Part shown: in pieces, positions 17,922-26,420 of the stretch
How the letters are laid out: the number at the start of each line of letters is the position of its first letter
Position numbering within the stretch: position 1 is the first letter of the stretch
The notes under the pieces: generated by a model
Told to the model about the DNA's origin: nothing
Databases searched by the model: none
What the model saw: the letters and a program-made list of their open reading frames with translations, nothing else
Program-made: the position numbers and the translations under genes
Origin: Desnuesiella massiliensis
GTDB lineage: Bacteria > Bacillota > Clostridia > Clostridiales > Clostridiaceae
Direction: 5' to 3'
DNA: 64,000 nucleotides
NCBI RefSeq assembly: GCF_001403615.1
Contig: NZ_LN879457.1
Coordinates: 1,398,470-1,462,469, forward strand

Positions 17922-18458
17922 ATGCCTATCTATCAACCAGAGCAGTATAATTTAATAATAAAGAGAATAAAAGAAAAATGCATGGTCCAAGATATTTTCT
18001 TGGGGGAGCAACTATCGGAAGAAGAAATTTGCTTATTTGAAAAGAAGCATGATACCATACTTCCTGAGGTTTATCGAAAATTTTTGCTTGAGGTAGGCGA
18101 TGGCTGTGATATGATTGGTGGATTCAAAATGAAATCTCTTGATATGATAGACAGATTGATATCAGAAAAATTATCAGCTACTTTTCCCTTTGAAGATCCT
18201 TGGATTTGGGAGGATGAAGAATGTCCATCCGAATCTCAGTTATTGGAAGTTGGGAATGGAAACATTGAGCTTATTTATATTGGAGATGCACAATCCTATA
18301 ATTTAATTGTTACAGGGAAATGTCGTGGGGAAATTTGGTTTTTTTGTGATGTAGGAATACAGCCCTGTTGTCAGCGTCAAGATTTCTTGGGTTGGTTTGA
18401 AAAATGGCTCGATTACGGTAATGATGTTTATTATTTTACAGAATATCAGTATGAATAA
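17922..18458 (+). CDS. SMI1/KNR4 (SUKH) family immunity-type protein
   Basis: 178 residues. SUKH features are LSEEEICLFEKKHDTILPEVYRKFLLEVGDG (residues about 28-58) and the C-terminal FLGWFEKWLDYG helix. SUKH proteins serve as immunity proteins to many polymorphic toxins by direct binding. No toxin gene is adjacent, so this would be an orphan immunity gene. GGAGG precedes the ATG. Confidence 0.85.
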   Translation: MPIYQPEQYNLIIKRIKEKCMVQDIFLGEQLSEEEICLFEKKHDTILPEVYRKFLLEVGDGCDMIGGFKMKSLDMIDRLISEKLSATFPFEDPWIWEDEECPSESQLLEVGNGNIELIYIGDAQSYNLIVTGKCRGEIWFFCDVGIQPCCQRQDFLGWFEKWLDYGNDVYYFTEYQYE

Positions 18459-18460
18459 GA

Positions 18461-18513
18461 TGAGCATTCGCTCCTGTAGGGGAATTAAAAAAGGCTACAG
18501 AAAATTTATATTA
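18461..18513 (+). repeat. Family-A repeat, copy 6
   Basis: TGAGCATTCGCTCCTGTAGG, then GGAATTAAAAAAGGCTACAG and AAAATTTATAT. The hairpin arms are intact for seven base pairs. Confidence 0.88.
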
Positions 18514-18764
18514 AGCACGGGAGAATTATATGGAATTTGATAAGCTATACACAAAACTTGAAACAACAGATATACGTGATTTTTATCACGTTGATACTGA
18601 GTTCATGTTAGAAATATTTAAGATAATTAAAATGGGAAAATCCGATGTTCCTGATTGTATTCGAATATATAGTACGATATCTCAATGGTTTGGGAACTCC
18701 TTAAGAAGTGGGGTATGACCCTTACCCACTTTGGTAGACACGAGGAACTCGTGTTATACTAAAA

Positions 18765-19070
18765 GTGAAGGGAATGATTTTAATGAATAACCATTATAGT
18801 GCAGAATTTAAATTAGAAGCAGTAAAGAGAATAGAGAGAACTAAGGAACCCGTTTCAAAGGTAGCAGCAGATCTAGGGATAAAACCTACAACACTTCAAG
18901 GGTGGGTAAAAAAATATAAACAATCTCCTAATGCTCCTTTCCCTGGTAGTGGTAATTTAAGTCCTGAAGATGAAAAACTCAGAAAGCTAGAAAGAGAGAA
19001 TCGAGAGCTTAAAGAGGAAATTGAGATACTAAAAAAAGCGGCAGCTTTCTTCGCCAAGAACCTAAAGTAA
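18765..19070 (+). CDS. IS3-family transposase OrfA
   Basis: 101 residues. Helix-turn-helix (YSAEFKLEAVKRIERTKEPVSKVAADLGIKPTTLQGW, shown in parts) followed by a leucine-zipper-like coiled coil (EDEKLRKLERENRELKEEIE). OrfA binds the IS ends and, fused to OrfB by frameshifting, makes the active transposase. The run of seven A followed by G at 19031-19038 near its 3' end is the likely -1 slippage site. Confidence 0.92.
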   Translation: MKGMILMNNHYSAEFKLEAVKRIERTKEPVSKVAADLGIKPTTLQGWVKKYKQSPNAPFPGSGNLSPEDEKLRKLERENRELKEEIEILKKAAAFFAKNLK

Positions 19071-19948
19071 AAAGGTTTGAATTTATCAAAGCTAACTGCA
19101 ATAAATATCGTATAGCGAAGCTGTGTGAAGTCCTCTGTGTTTCTAGAAGCAGTTACTATGCATGGGATAAAAGACCTCAAAGTAAAAGAGAAATAGAAAA
19201 TAGAAGTCTATTAAGAAAAATCCAAACTATCCACAATAAAAGCGGCAAGGTTTTTGGGTCTATTAAGATTACTCAAATTATAAATAAAGAAGAACCTAAG
19301 CCTATTAACCATAAAAGAGTAGAACGACTAATGAGTGAGAATGGTATAAGATCAAGGGTTTCTAAGAAATTTAGGGCAACCACTAAATCTAATCATAAGC
19401 TTCCAGTTGCAGAAAATATCCTTAATCGCGGTTTCTCTGTAGACAAACCTAATGTAAAAATGGTTAGCGATATAACCTACCTGTGGACAGATGAGGGCTG
19501 GCTATACATAGCTGGGGTTATGGATTTATGTGGACAGAAGATTGTTGGATTATCAATGAGTGAAAGAATGACTAAAGAACTAGTAATTAATGCCTTAAAT
19601 GATGCTTATCAACGCGCTGGAAAGCCTAACGGCGTCATTTTACACTCTGATAGAGGGTCTCAGTACTGTTCTTATGACTATCAAAATCTTATAAAAAAGT
19701 ATGGATTTATATGTAGCATGTCACGCAAAGGTAACTGCTGGGACAACGCTCCTATGGAGTCCTTTTGGGGTAAACTTAAGTGCGAATGGCTCTATGGAAA
19801 GCACTTTAAAACCCGTGATGAAGCTAGAGCAGCTGTTTTTGAATATGTTCAGATATTTTATAACAGACAGAGAATCCATGCTTCTAATGGCTATTTAACT
19901 CCAGATGAGTTTTATAATAGAGCAAATAAAAAAGTAACTGCAGCTTAA
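19034..19948 (+). CDS. IS3-family transposase OrfB (DDE), read by -1 frameshift
   Basis: The orfB frame is open from the A7-G slippery run through to 19948, with no obvious independent start until 19331. It has the HTH_21 region (RIAKLCEVLCVSRSSYYAW) and the rve integrase core: first Asp in MVSDITYLW, second Asp in LHSDRGSQYCS and Glu in NAPMESFWGKLK. All three catalytic acids are present, so the element looks intact. Confidence 0.92.
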   Translation, partial: KSGSFLRQEPKVKRFEFIKANCNKYRIAKLCEVLCVSRSSYYAWDKRPQSKREIENRSLLRKIQTIHNKSGKVFGSIKITQIINKEEPKPINHKRVERLMSENGIRSRVSKKFRATTKSNHKLPVAENILNRGFSVDKPNVKMVSDITYLWTDEGWLYIAGVMDLCGQKIVGLSMSERMTKELVINALNDAYQRAGKPNGVILHSDRGSQYCSYDYQNLIKKYGFICSMSRKGNCWDNAPMESFWGKLKCEWLYGKHFKTRDEARAAVFEYVQIFYNRQRIHASNGYLTPDEFYNRANKKVTAA

Positions 19949-20310
19949 AAATGAAATAACTAGTTATTCTACGAGAAAATGAGATATAACGAGTTTAGTG
20001 TGTCTATTTTATTGGGGAAAGGGCAGTATGGACTTATTACGAGATTGCAGATATGCAAGATTTATTATTAACAGCCCAACACTTATCACGTTGTTCATGG
20101 AAAGAGTTTCATCATATGTTTTGCCTGGGTATACATAACTATCAGTCTCCTCAATTCATTGGAAATTTCAACTATCCGCAAGAGTGGATTGATGAATCCG
20201 AATCCATCGATAAGTGGATTATGAATAATGAGAAAAAAATATACGAGTGGCAAAGAGAATTTTTGCTTGATTATAAGGATGAAGTATGCTCACTATAAAA
20301 CTACATTTAA

Positions 20311-20366
20311 TTGGCATTCGCTCTTGTAGGCGAATTAAAGCAAAGTTGCAGGGAATGAATATTCTC
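20311..20366 (+). repeat. Family-A repeat, copy 7
   Basis: GGCATTCGCTCTTGTAGG, CGAATTAAAGCAAAG, TTGCAGGGAA. The left half is well conserved and the right arm has diverged. Confidence 0.8.
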
Positions 20367-20388
20367 TATTATTAAAGGAGGTAGTACC

Positions 20389-21087
20389 TTGACATACGTT
20401 TTACAAGACTATTTGAATATATATCAACGCTTTCCTGCACATAGCACATGGAAGAAAAGTGATCGAAAAGAAAGGCATCGCATGCTGACAGAATGGCAAA
20501 ATTGCCATTATTCAGAAATGCCTGATGTGGAAGAAATCCGTTCTTTTATTAAATATAATCCTGATTTAGTGTATGAACGGCCTTTTTTCCTAAAAGTATT
20601 AGTACCTTGCATTTATGCGGATCTTGAAAATAACAGTATTGATGCTATACGTTTTATGTTTGAAAAAAATAATGACCGCAACATTGGTACAACCAGTGAT
20701 TTCGTGGAAATATTTTGTGAAGCATCGAATTGGACATATACTCCCTTTGATATGGCTGCATTTATATTGAGCAAAGAACCGAATAATAAAACCGTACTAC
20801 ATTATAAGTATAAGTTGATGAGCAGAATCATTGGTTTTACTATACATGAGGTTCCTTGTGGTATTTTGAATGGTATGAATGGTGCCGAAAAATCCGCAAT
20901 ACCAAAAATGTTGGAAAATTTAAACGAATTTGAGCAGGTATGTAGTGTGTTGGGAGAAAATCGGAAAGCATTTATTGACTTATGCCGCAGACTCTATGTG
21001 GCTTGGGATGAATATCTTGATAATAAAAGCAGTTACAATAATTTTGTGGACTACCTAGATAAACATCATATTTGTTATAAGGAATAG
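20389..21087 (+). CDS. Hypothetical protein of the array (232 residues)
   Basis: It starts at TTG 20389 after a strong AAAGGAGG (20374-20381). Largely helical and soluble, with no catalytic signature that I can see. The segments FIKYNPDLVYERPFFLKVLVP and DFVEIFCEASNW suggest an alpha-helical repeat-like fold. The family is not recognised. It lies between family-A copies 7 and 8. Confidence 0.65.
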   Translation: MTYVLQDYLNIYQRFPAHSTWKKSDRKERHRMLTEWQNCHYSEMPDVEEIRSFIKYNPDLVYERPFFLKVLVPCIYADLENNSIDAIRFMFEKNNDRNIGTTSDFVEIFCEASNWTYTPFDMAAFILSKEPNNKTVLHYKYKLMSRIIGFTIHEVPCGILNGMNGAEKSAIPKMLENLNEFEQVCSVLGENRKAFIDLCRRLYVAWDEYLDNKSSYNNFVDYLDKHHICYKE

Positions 21088-21123
21088 TATCGTAATACCT
21101 GGCTGTTGTGGAGGTGAGTATCA

Positions 21124-21608
21124 TTGATTGAAAAAATCAGTTATTAAAGAAAAAGATAAAGGTACAACAGGTAAAAAACAAACTAAAATTACTTAATGGG
21201 ATAGAAATCTTAGAGACATTTGAAAATGATGAAAATAGAAGACTCAACGAAATGTTTTCAGATTATTATCCAGTAATGTGTTCAAACAATACACTGCCAC
21301 ATAGTAAATTATCTTTTGAATCTTCCGATTTAGAAATATTTTCTTGGATTTCATCTGAAATGCGATTAGAAAATGGACAAGAATATTTCTTTTTGTGTAA
21401 TGGTATATGGACAAGAATCAGAATCATTGATTTACAGTGGGCAATCAAAAGTTTATGGGAACATAACAGATACAAACAAGGTAAGCACAAAATAGGGTCT
21501 TTCGGTTTTTTGCTTATGGAAGTGAACTTGAATTATATTATGGAAGCAGGTTGCGATTCCAGAGATGAGTACAACTATCTAATTGATATTTGGGCTTGTG
21601 CTAAATGA
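21124..21608 (+). pseudogene. Hypothetical array gene with 5' frameshift
   Basis: GGAGGTG at 21110 is followed by TTG 21124, but that frame stops at TAA 21145 after seven codons. A second frame, open from about 21143, gives LKKKIKVQQVKNKLKLLNG and continues into a 118-residue frame from 21252 to 21608. A missing T near 21143-21146 would restore a protein of about 162 residues. Family not recognised. Confidence 0.6.
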
Positions 21609-21660
21609 GCATTCGCTCCTGTGGACGAGTTAAAATAAAGCTACAGGAATTTTATATAAT
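21604..21660 (+). repeat. Family-A repeat, copy 8
   Basis: TGAGCATTCGCTCCTGTGG, ACGAGTTAAAATAAAG, CTACAGGAATTTTATATAAT. It overlaps the TGA stop of the upstream gene. Confidence 0.88.
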
Positions 21661-21678
21661 ATGCAAGGAGAGTACTTA

Positions 21679-22152
21679 GTGAAGAATATACATGGATTTA
21701 TTTCCCGTATCAATGAAATAAAATGGTTTTCAAGATGTGGAACGGCTGAAAAACGGTACATTGTTGTTACTTCCATTTTTGAAGCATACGACAGTTACAA
21801 CTCAAAAATGTTAGCTCTATGGGGACCTAAAATTTCTTCTTTGGAAACTCAAGCCATAGATATTATTACGGATGAGAAAATAGACTGTATTTTTGAGACC
21901 GTTTCCAGCGATATACAAAACTCTTTATGGAATGGATACTGCAATTTCATAAAGAGATGTAAACTTGAAAATGAAAGCGGGTTAGAGAACGAAATTATGG
22001 ATTGCGTGAAAAGGGATATGTCATGGGCAGCAATCGAAATACAGCTTGGACAAAAAGACTTTTTCAACGACCTTTTAAGCATTTACGAACAAGGTCGATG
22101 GCCGTGCTCATACGATGGAGTTTATCCACACGGGAAATTCGTTGTTATGTAG
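21679..22152 (+). CDS. Hypothetical protein of the array
   Basis: 157 residues from GTG 21679, chosen because AAGGAG at 21664 is placed for it. Soluble and helical. A conserved-looking C-terminus (MSWAAIEIQLGQKDFFNDLLSIYEQGRWPC) resembles small immunity-type proteins, but I cannot name the family. Confidence 0.65.
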   Translation: MKNIHGFISRINEIKWFSRCGTAEKRYIVVTSIFEAYDSYNSKMLALWGPKISSLETQAIDIITDEKIDCIFETVSSDIQNSLWNGYCNFIKRCKLENESGLENEIMDCVKRDMSWAAIEIQLGQKDFFNDLLSIYEQGRWPCSYDGVYPHGKFVVM

Positions 22153-22184
22153 ACAAATATGAGGCATAGGAAGGAGACTTTATA

Positions 22185-22437
22185 GTGAAAAACAGGATTC
22201 AAAAGCTAATACAATTAGGACCTATCCCATGGAATAAAGAAATTAGTTATGAACTCTTTAAGGTCTATGATGATTTATTGCAGACGGAAGAACCTATTAC
22301 ATTAAAAGAAGCAGGGCAAATTATTATTTTTTTCTCAGAGTTATGATTATGCTGAGATAAGTGCTTTCCCAGATACACAAGAGCAAACGGCGTTTTTTCA
22401 AAGATGGGTGGATTCTTTGAACCAAGGGCAATCATGA
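22185..22437 (+). pseudogene. Small array gene frameshifted in a T7 tract
   Basis: GTG 22185 follows AAGGAG. The frame reads NRIQKLIQLGPIPWNKEISY to KEAGQIIIFFSEL and stops at 22346. The next frame continues SYDYAEISAFPDTQEQTAFF to 22437. The shift maps to the T7 run at 22327-22333, where one base fewer would join both halves into a protein of about 83 residues. Family unknown. Confidence 0.7.
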
Positions 22438-22440
22438 AAA

Positions 22441-22500
22441 TTATAAGTATTCGTTTATGTGGTGGAGCTAAATCAAAGAATAGGAAATTTATATTTTATT
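22441..22500 (+). repeat. Family-A repeat, copy 9 (degenerate)
   Basis: AAGTATTCGTTTATGTGG, GCTAAATCAAAGAA, TAGGAAATTTATATTTT. Order and spacing are kept but the arms no longer pair well. Confidence 0.6.
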
Positions 22501-22521
22501 CAAAGTAAGGAATGATTTTAG

Positions 22522-22878
22522 ATGGTCGATAAAGAACAGTATAAAGAAATATGGATATACAACGAAACAGATGAACAAGCATTATGTGCACTAATCAATG
22601 GAGAGTATGGCTGGTTAATGTATCTGCGTGAGGAAGGTGATGCAGGGTTCAGTTCCCGAAATCCCGATTATAAAGGTATGGGAGGTGCTACAATGGAATT
22701 CTTCTTAAATAGCGGGCAACGTGATGAATATCCTTTGTCTTGGGTATTACCTATTGATAAAGTGAATTCTGCAATTGAATACTTCAAAAAATACCATAAG
22801 CCACCTAAGTTTGTTGTATGGCACAACGACTCTGATGATGGTGTGTCTTTGAATCATATCTTAAGTAATAGGTTATGA
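22522..22878 (+). CDS. Imm1 family immunity protein
   Basis: 118 residues. The pattern LREEGDAGFSSRNPDYKG, FLNSGQRDEYPLSWVLP and PPKFVVWHND is that of the Imm1 immunity family associated with deaminase and other polymorphic toxins. The upstream site GGAATG is weak. No cognate toxin is visible, so it would be an orphan immunity gene. It ends inside the ATGAGC start of family-A copy 10. Confidence 0.85.
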   Translation: MVDKEQYKEIWIYNETDEQALCALINGEYGWLMYLREEGDAGFSSRNPDYKGMGGATMEFFLNSGQRDEYPLSWVLPIDKVNSAIEYFKKYHKPPKFVVWHNDSDDGVSLNHILSNRL

Positions 22879-22930
22879 GCATTCTCTCCTGTAGGAGAAT
22901 TAAAACAAAGATACAGAAAATTTATATAAT
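22875..22930 (+). repeat. Family-A repeat, copy 10
   Basis: ATGAGCATTCTCTCCTGTAGG, AGAATTAAAACAAAG, ATACAGAAAATTTATATAAT. It begins at the stop codon of the Imm1 gene. Confidence 0.9.
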
Positions 22931-22946
22931 GAAAGGTGTGGTGAAA

Positions 22947-23720
22947 ATGGGGTGCGAAAGACCTTACTATGAGGATTTAAATTACCGTCCTTTTTTGTTT
23001 TATATAGTATTTGGTACGGATAATGAACATTTAGATATATCAAGGAAACGGCATCGTGTCGATGAGTTTCCCGATGGCTTGGATTTTTTATTCCTCAAAA
23101 GGCCGGAAAATGATGAATACATGGATGCACTGATTGGCGGTACTTTAGGAAAAGTGCTTAACGATAACTACTATAATCTATATGAAGCTATACAAAAAAC
23201 AGATAAATGGGCCGTAATCCGAGGCGAAGTTCAAAAAGACTCCGATCTACACTACATACGAAATGCGATTGGCTTTGTTCAGGCTCTTGTAGAGAAAGGT
23301 GCGATCGGCGTGCTTGATTTACAGACTTTTACGTTGTATACGCCATCAGAATGGACAAGTAAGATATTTGACCCGGAATTTGACCCGTATTCTCATGTTG
23401 TGATTCTCACTTCTAAAATGGAAGATGGCTCTATTTGGCTTCATACACGGGGAATGCGTAAATTTGGGCGGCCAGATATCAGCATGGAAAAATTATCGGA
23501 AAACGAAGTTGATAATGCCGCTCGGGTTATTAACCAAATGATATTTTACAGTGCGCTTGGTGCTTTTTTCTCACGACCTGTAAAACTGCATACGCATAAT
23601 GGTCTGACGTGCATTGTGAAACCCGAGTTTGTAGAGGATTTAGATAATCCAGATTTCAACAATTCCTATTATCGGATTTTATGGGATGAATGCGAGTTAG
23701 AATCAGAAATTGATAAATAG
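22947..23720 (+). CDS. Hypothetical protein, DUF4261-like
   Basis: 258 residues from ATG 22947, the start best placed after AAAGGTG (22931). The core HYIRNAIGFVQALVEKGAIG and VLDLQTFTLYTPSEW, followed by WLHTRGMRKFGRPDI, resembles DUF4261-type proteins; the match is by eye only. More GC-rich than the neighbours. Soluble, no membrane spans. Confidence 0.6.
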   Translation: MGCERPYYEDLNYRPFLFYIVFGTDNEHLDISRKRHRVDEFPDGLDFLFLKRPENDEYMDALIGGTLGKVLNDNYYNLYEAIQKTDKWAVIRGEVQKDSDLHYIRNAIGFVQALVEKGAIGVLDLQTFTLYTPSEWTSKIFDPEFDPYSHVVILTSKMEDGSIWLHTRGMRKFGRPDISMEKLSENEVDNAARVINQMIFYSALGAFFSRPVKLHTHNGLTCIVKPEFVEDLDNPDFNNSYYRILWDECELESEIDK

Positions 23721-23752
23721 ATAATACAAACGTGTTTCCATATTGCGAATAA

Positions 23753-23805
23753 AATGAGCATTCGCTCCTGTATGCAATACAAAGCTACAGAAAATTTATA
23801 TAATA
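23753..23805 (+). repeat. Family-A repeat, copy 11
   Basis: ATGAGCATTCGCTCCTGTATG, CAATACAAAG, CTACAGAAAATTTATATAAT. The loop is six bases shorter than in consensus. Confidence 0.88.
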
Positions 23806-23814
23806 GGAGGCAGC

Positions 23815-24189
23815 ATGATACATATTGAAAGAGGAAAAGAAAAAGAAGCATTTATTGCTTTTGCCAATATGGCGGTTGCAAAATTAGCTGAGAGTGACTA
23901 CTCTTCGTTTTTAGCATTATTTGATAGCAGTCGCTTATCTGAAACAGATTTGATTTTAGCCCTCAAATATTTAGATGATTCTCGGCCAATACTTAAAATT
24001 GATGACCCAATAAAAAGTAAATGTGAGAATCGACGAATCGATATAATACCCTATAAAAGTGGACGGGGATATGGTATGGACTATGACTTAACAACAAATG
24101 GAGAGATAAATGATTTGACTATTCAATTTGAGTTTTTGGTAGAAGCAGAGGGATATTCTGTTTCACTTGAAGATTTACATACCTTATAG
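23815..24189 (+). CDS. Hypothetical small protein, DUF7668-like
   Basis: 124 residues. The central part (RRIDIIPYKSGRGYGMDYDL, then EFLVEAEGYSVSLEDLHTL) is a family pattern seen in short bacterial proteins that often accompany toxin-immunity loci. GGAGG lies at 23806. Assignment to DUF7668 is from memory of the C-terminal motif and not certain. Soluble, acidic N-terminus. Confidence 0.6.
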   Translation: MIHIERGKEKEAFIAFANMAVAKLAESDYSSFLALFDSSRLSETDLILALKYLDDSRPILKIDDPIKSKCENRRIDIIPYKSGRGYGMDYDLTTNGEINDLTIQFEFLVEAEGYSVSLEDLHTL

Positions 24190-24205
24190 ATTGCTCTTAA
24201 GATTA

Positions 24206-24260
24206 TGGGTATTCGCTGCTGTAGGTGAGTTGAAACAACGCTACAAGAAATTTATATTTG
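24206..24260 (+). repeat. Family-A repeat, copy 12
   Basis: TGGGTATTCGCTGCTGTAGG, TGAGTTGAAACAACG, CTACAAGAAATTTATATTTG. Arms reduced to about five pairs. Confidence 0.8.
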
Positions 24261-24321
24261 GCGTGGTAGCTAATATGGTAATAAGACGAACAGTGAAAAT
24301 CGAAATTTGGAGATGATATGT

Positions 24322-24765
24322 ATGAAAAAAAATCAATTTTGGAAAATAATTAAAATGTTGGATTGGAGCAACGAGGGAAATGATGATAAGGTTTTAGCGC
24401 CTGTTATTCAGTATTTATCAGAGCAATCTGATGAAGAAATATTTGAATTTGAAAATATTATGTCCAAGCTATTATATGATATTGATAGTAAGAAAATAGC
24501 CATGCAATTATATGGAACATTAGAGCTTTTTTCCAATGATTTATTTCTTTATCAGCGGTGTGTTGCAATCGTAAATGGGCAAGGTTATTATAGTTCTATT
24601 TTGTATGGAGGAAGAACATTAGACCCAGATTTAGAGTTTGAGTCAATATTATATGTATCAATCAAAGCATGGGCTAAAAAGCATCAACAGGATACATCCA
24701 ACTACCCACATATTGCAGAGCCAAGTTATGAATCATGTAGTAATGAAGAGCTTTGGAAAAATTAA
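24322..24765 (+). CDS. DUF4240 domain protein
   Basis: 147 residues from ATG 24322 (TTGGAG at 24305). It begins NQFWKIIKML and has EEIFEFENIMSKLLYDID, then DLFLYQRCVAIVNGQGYY and LDPDLEFESILYVS, the layout of DUF4240. Function of this family is not established; members occur in immunity-type clusters. No repeat copy separates it from the next gene. Confidence 0.75.
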   Translation: MKKNQFWKIIKMLDWSNEGNDDKVLAPVIQYLSEQSDEEIFEFENIMSKLLYDIDSKKIAMQLYGTLELFSNDLFLYQRCVAIVNGQGYYSSILYGGRTLDPDLEFESILYVSIKAWAKKHQQDTSNYPHIAEPSYESCSNEELWKN

Positions 24766-24815
24766 ATTTGTAATAGATTTTTCGCCCTTTAAATATAATA
24801 TTGGAGGTTTTTACA

Positions 24816-25679
24816 ATGAGAGCTTATTATAGTGATGGGAGAGGACGATATGGCACTGGAGAAAGCTACGACTGGTTCTATAAATACGAGCATGAAGATG
24901 TTGAAATCCTTACAAGCTCGGATAGATTATGGACATATACTCTGATTAGCGGCGGGATAGAGATTTTGCGTTATAACGGCAATAATATTAATATTGTTAT
25001 TCCGGATGTCATCGATGGGAAAAACGTCGTTTCACTTGACAGTACGTTTGATGGGTTCTATGAGCTAAAAAGAGCGGTTATTCCAGAAGGCGTAATTTCG
25101 GTAGCTGGCGTTTTTCATGGCTGCGAGGGTCTTGAAGATGTTACTCTTCCGAAAAGCCTTGTTGATATGACTTATGCATTTAACTGCTGTTATTCTCTGA
25201 AAAATATTGATATGCCACCCAGGGTGAGGAATTTTTCATGGGCATTTGAAGGCACCAAGCTTGAAAGTTTAATTTTTCCACAAGGCACCGAAGATATTTC
25301 ACATGTTTTTTGCGGTTCTGAATACATTAAATATGCTTTTATTCCAAATAGCGTGACAAATTCATACGAGGCTTTTTCCGACTGTGAGGTGCTTACCGAA
25401 GTTGTTATTGAGGATGGTGTTACAAGCATTGACGACTGGGCGTTTTTTCATTGTCCCTCGCTTCTTGAACTTACAATTCCAGCAAGTGTTACGGAATTCG
25501 GCGAAAAATCTGTTGGGTTTATGGAAATGAGAGAGTACACTAGCCCCGAAGAAATCGGTTTCAAGATAAAAGGTCACCAGGTTGTTCCAGGTTTCAAAAT
25601 AAAAGGTATTCCGGGTTCAGTCGCCGAAAAGTATGCCAAGGAAAATGGGATTGAGTTTGTATCATTACTACGGTTATAA
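24816..25679 (+). CDS. Leucine-rich repeat (BspA/LRR_5-like) protein
   Basis: 287 residues from ATG 24816 after GGAGG. Repeats of the LRR_5 type run from about residue 55 to 225 (VIPDVIDGKNVVSLDSTF, AVIPEGVISV, VTLPKSLVDM, LTIPASVTEFG). There is no signal peptide, so the product is probably cytoplasmic, unlike many BspA-like surface proteins. It likely acts through protein binding. GC content is higher than in adjacent genes. Confidence 0.85.
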   Translation: MRAYYSDGRGRYGTGESYDWFYKYEHEDVEILTSSDRLWTYTLISGGIEILRYNGNNINIVIPDVIDGKNVVSLDSTFDGFYELKRAVIPEGVISVAGVFHGCEGLEDVTLPKSLVDMTYAFNCCYSLKNIDMPPRVRNFSWAFEGTKLESLIFPQGTEDISHVFCGSEYIKYAFIPNSVTNSYEAFSDCEVLTEVVIEDGVTSIDDWAFFHCPSLLELTIPASVTEFGEKSVGFMEMREYTSPEEIGFKIKGHQVVPGFKIKGIPGSVAEKYAKENGIEFVSLLRL

Positions 25680-25723
25680 GTTAAGCGAAAGACAGGGGTG
25701 GATGGTGGCAAGGAGAAACCATT

Positions 25724-25933
25724 ATGAATATTGAAAATGAAATAAAGAATATCGGCTGGAGTCAATATGAAACTGCCTACGGAAACGCTAATCAGGACAT
25801 TTCGGAATATTTGGACCAATCAAAATATATTCCAAAAGTTTCGAGCTTGTTATTAGATTTATTTTCAGAAGATAAAGAATGTGCCATGAGAGCAACACAT
25901 TACTTATGGTGTGGCTTATGCCATCAGCTTTAA
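25724..25933 (+). pseudogene. Truncated HEAT-like immunity-type gene
   Basis: 69 residues. The end VSSLLLDLFSEDKECAMRATHYLWCGLCHQL looks like the first repeat of a longer helical-repeat protein that normally continues. The frame stops at 25933 and a partial family-A repeat begins about 17 bases later, so the 3' end was probably lost at the repeat junction. Confidence 0.5.
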
Positions 25934-25949
25934 TCTATCAATGAAGTTA

Positions 25950-25972
25950 TTGGCGTAAAATTTATATAATTT
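25950..25972 (+). repeat. Family-A repeat remnant
   Basis: Only the right end is left: AAATTTATATAAT after GGCGT. Confidence 0.45.
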
Positions 25973-26011
25973 ATTAGAGGGGTTTTGAAGTACAACAAGG
26001 AGATGGAGATA

Positions 26012-26404
26012 ATGGAGTATTTTTATGATTTCTTAGTAGATTTTAATTTTAATGGTGACGCTGGTGAAGTTGAAATCATACCTATAAATAGAATCAACTT
26101 ACCTCAAGATTACATTGAGTTTATGAAAAAATATAATGGTGGGGAAGGTAGTATCGGCAAAGGAGCATGGTTGATATTATTTCCATTAGAAGAATTAGAA
26201 GAAATAAACGAGGACTATTGTATAAATGAATTTCTTCCCAATCATTGCATTATAGGTTCTTCCGGCGGTGGTGAATTATTTGGAGTGGATACAAATGAAA
26301 ATTATTTTGCTGTTCCGGCGGTTTCAATGTCTGATGAAGATAAGATTGTTTTAGGCAATACATTTTTTGAGTTTATTCAGCGTTTAGATACATATTTGGA
26401 TTGA
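26012..26404 (+). CDS. SMI1/KNR4 (SUKH) family protein
   Basis: 130 residues from ATG 26012 (AAGGAG at 25998); TTG 25985 after AGAGGGG is an alternative and adds nine residues. INLPQDYIEFMKKYNGGEGSIG, FPLEELEEINEDY and FLPNHCIIGSSGGGELFGVD are typical SUKH elements. Probable orphan immunity protein. Confidence 0.85.
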   Translation: MEYFYDFLVDFNFNGDAGEVEIIPINRINLPQDYIEFMKKYNGGEGSIGKGAWLILFPLEELEEINEDYCINEFLPNHCIIGSSGGGELFGVDTNENYFAVPAVSMSDEDKIVLGNTFFEFIQRLDTYLD

Positions 26405-26420
26405 TAGTTCAGAAGTAATA

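Larger units (their letters stand above)
18716..20025 (+). mobile_element. IS3-family insertion sequence (IS150-like)
   Basis: A 1310-base element with imperfect terminal inverted repeats. The left end starts TGACCCTTACCCACTTTGG and the right end read inward starts TGCCCTTTCCCCAATAAAA; both then share TAGACAC. It is flanked by a 3-bp target duplication, GTA (18713-18715 and 20026-20028). It carries orfA and orfB in the usual -1 arrangement. Confidence 0.93.
18530..20298 (+). pseudogene. Array gene interrupted by the IS3-family element
   Basis: The 5' part (18530-18715) ends at GTA and the 3' part resumes after the second GTA (20026-20028). Removing 18716-20028 restores one frame of about 151 residues: SLRSGV joined to WTYYEIADMQDLLLTAQHL and ending DYKDEVCSL at 20298. 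The family of the intact protein is not recognised; it is acidic and soluble like its neighbours. Confidence 0.9.

Noticed and set aside
19031..19038. IS3 orfA/orfB break as a pseudogene
   Set aside because: The A7-G run with a -1 overlap is the normal programmed frameshift of IS3-family elements, so the transposase is considered intact.
18896..19180. Minus-strand frame in the IS3 element
   Set aside because: Antisense to orfA and the frameshift region; Ser/Leu-rich low complexity.
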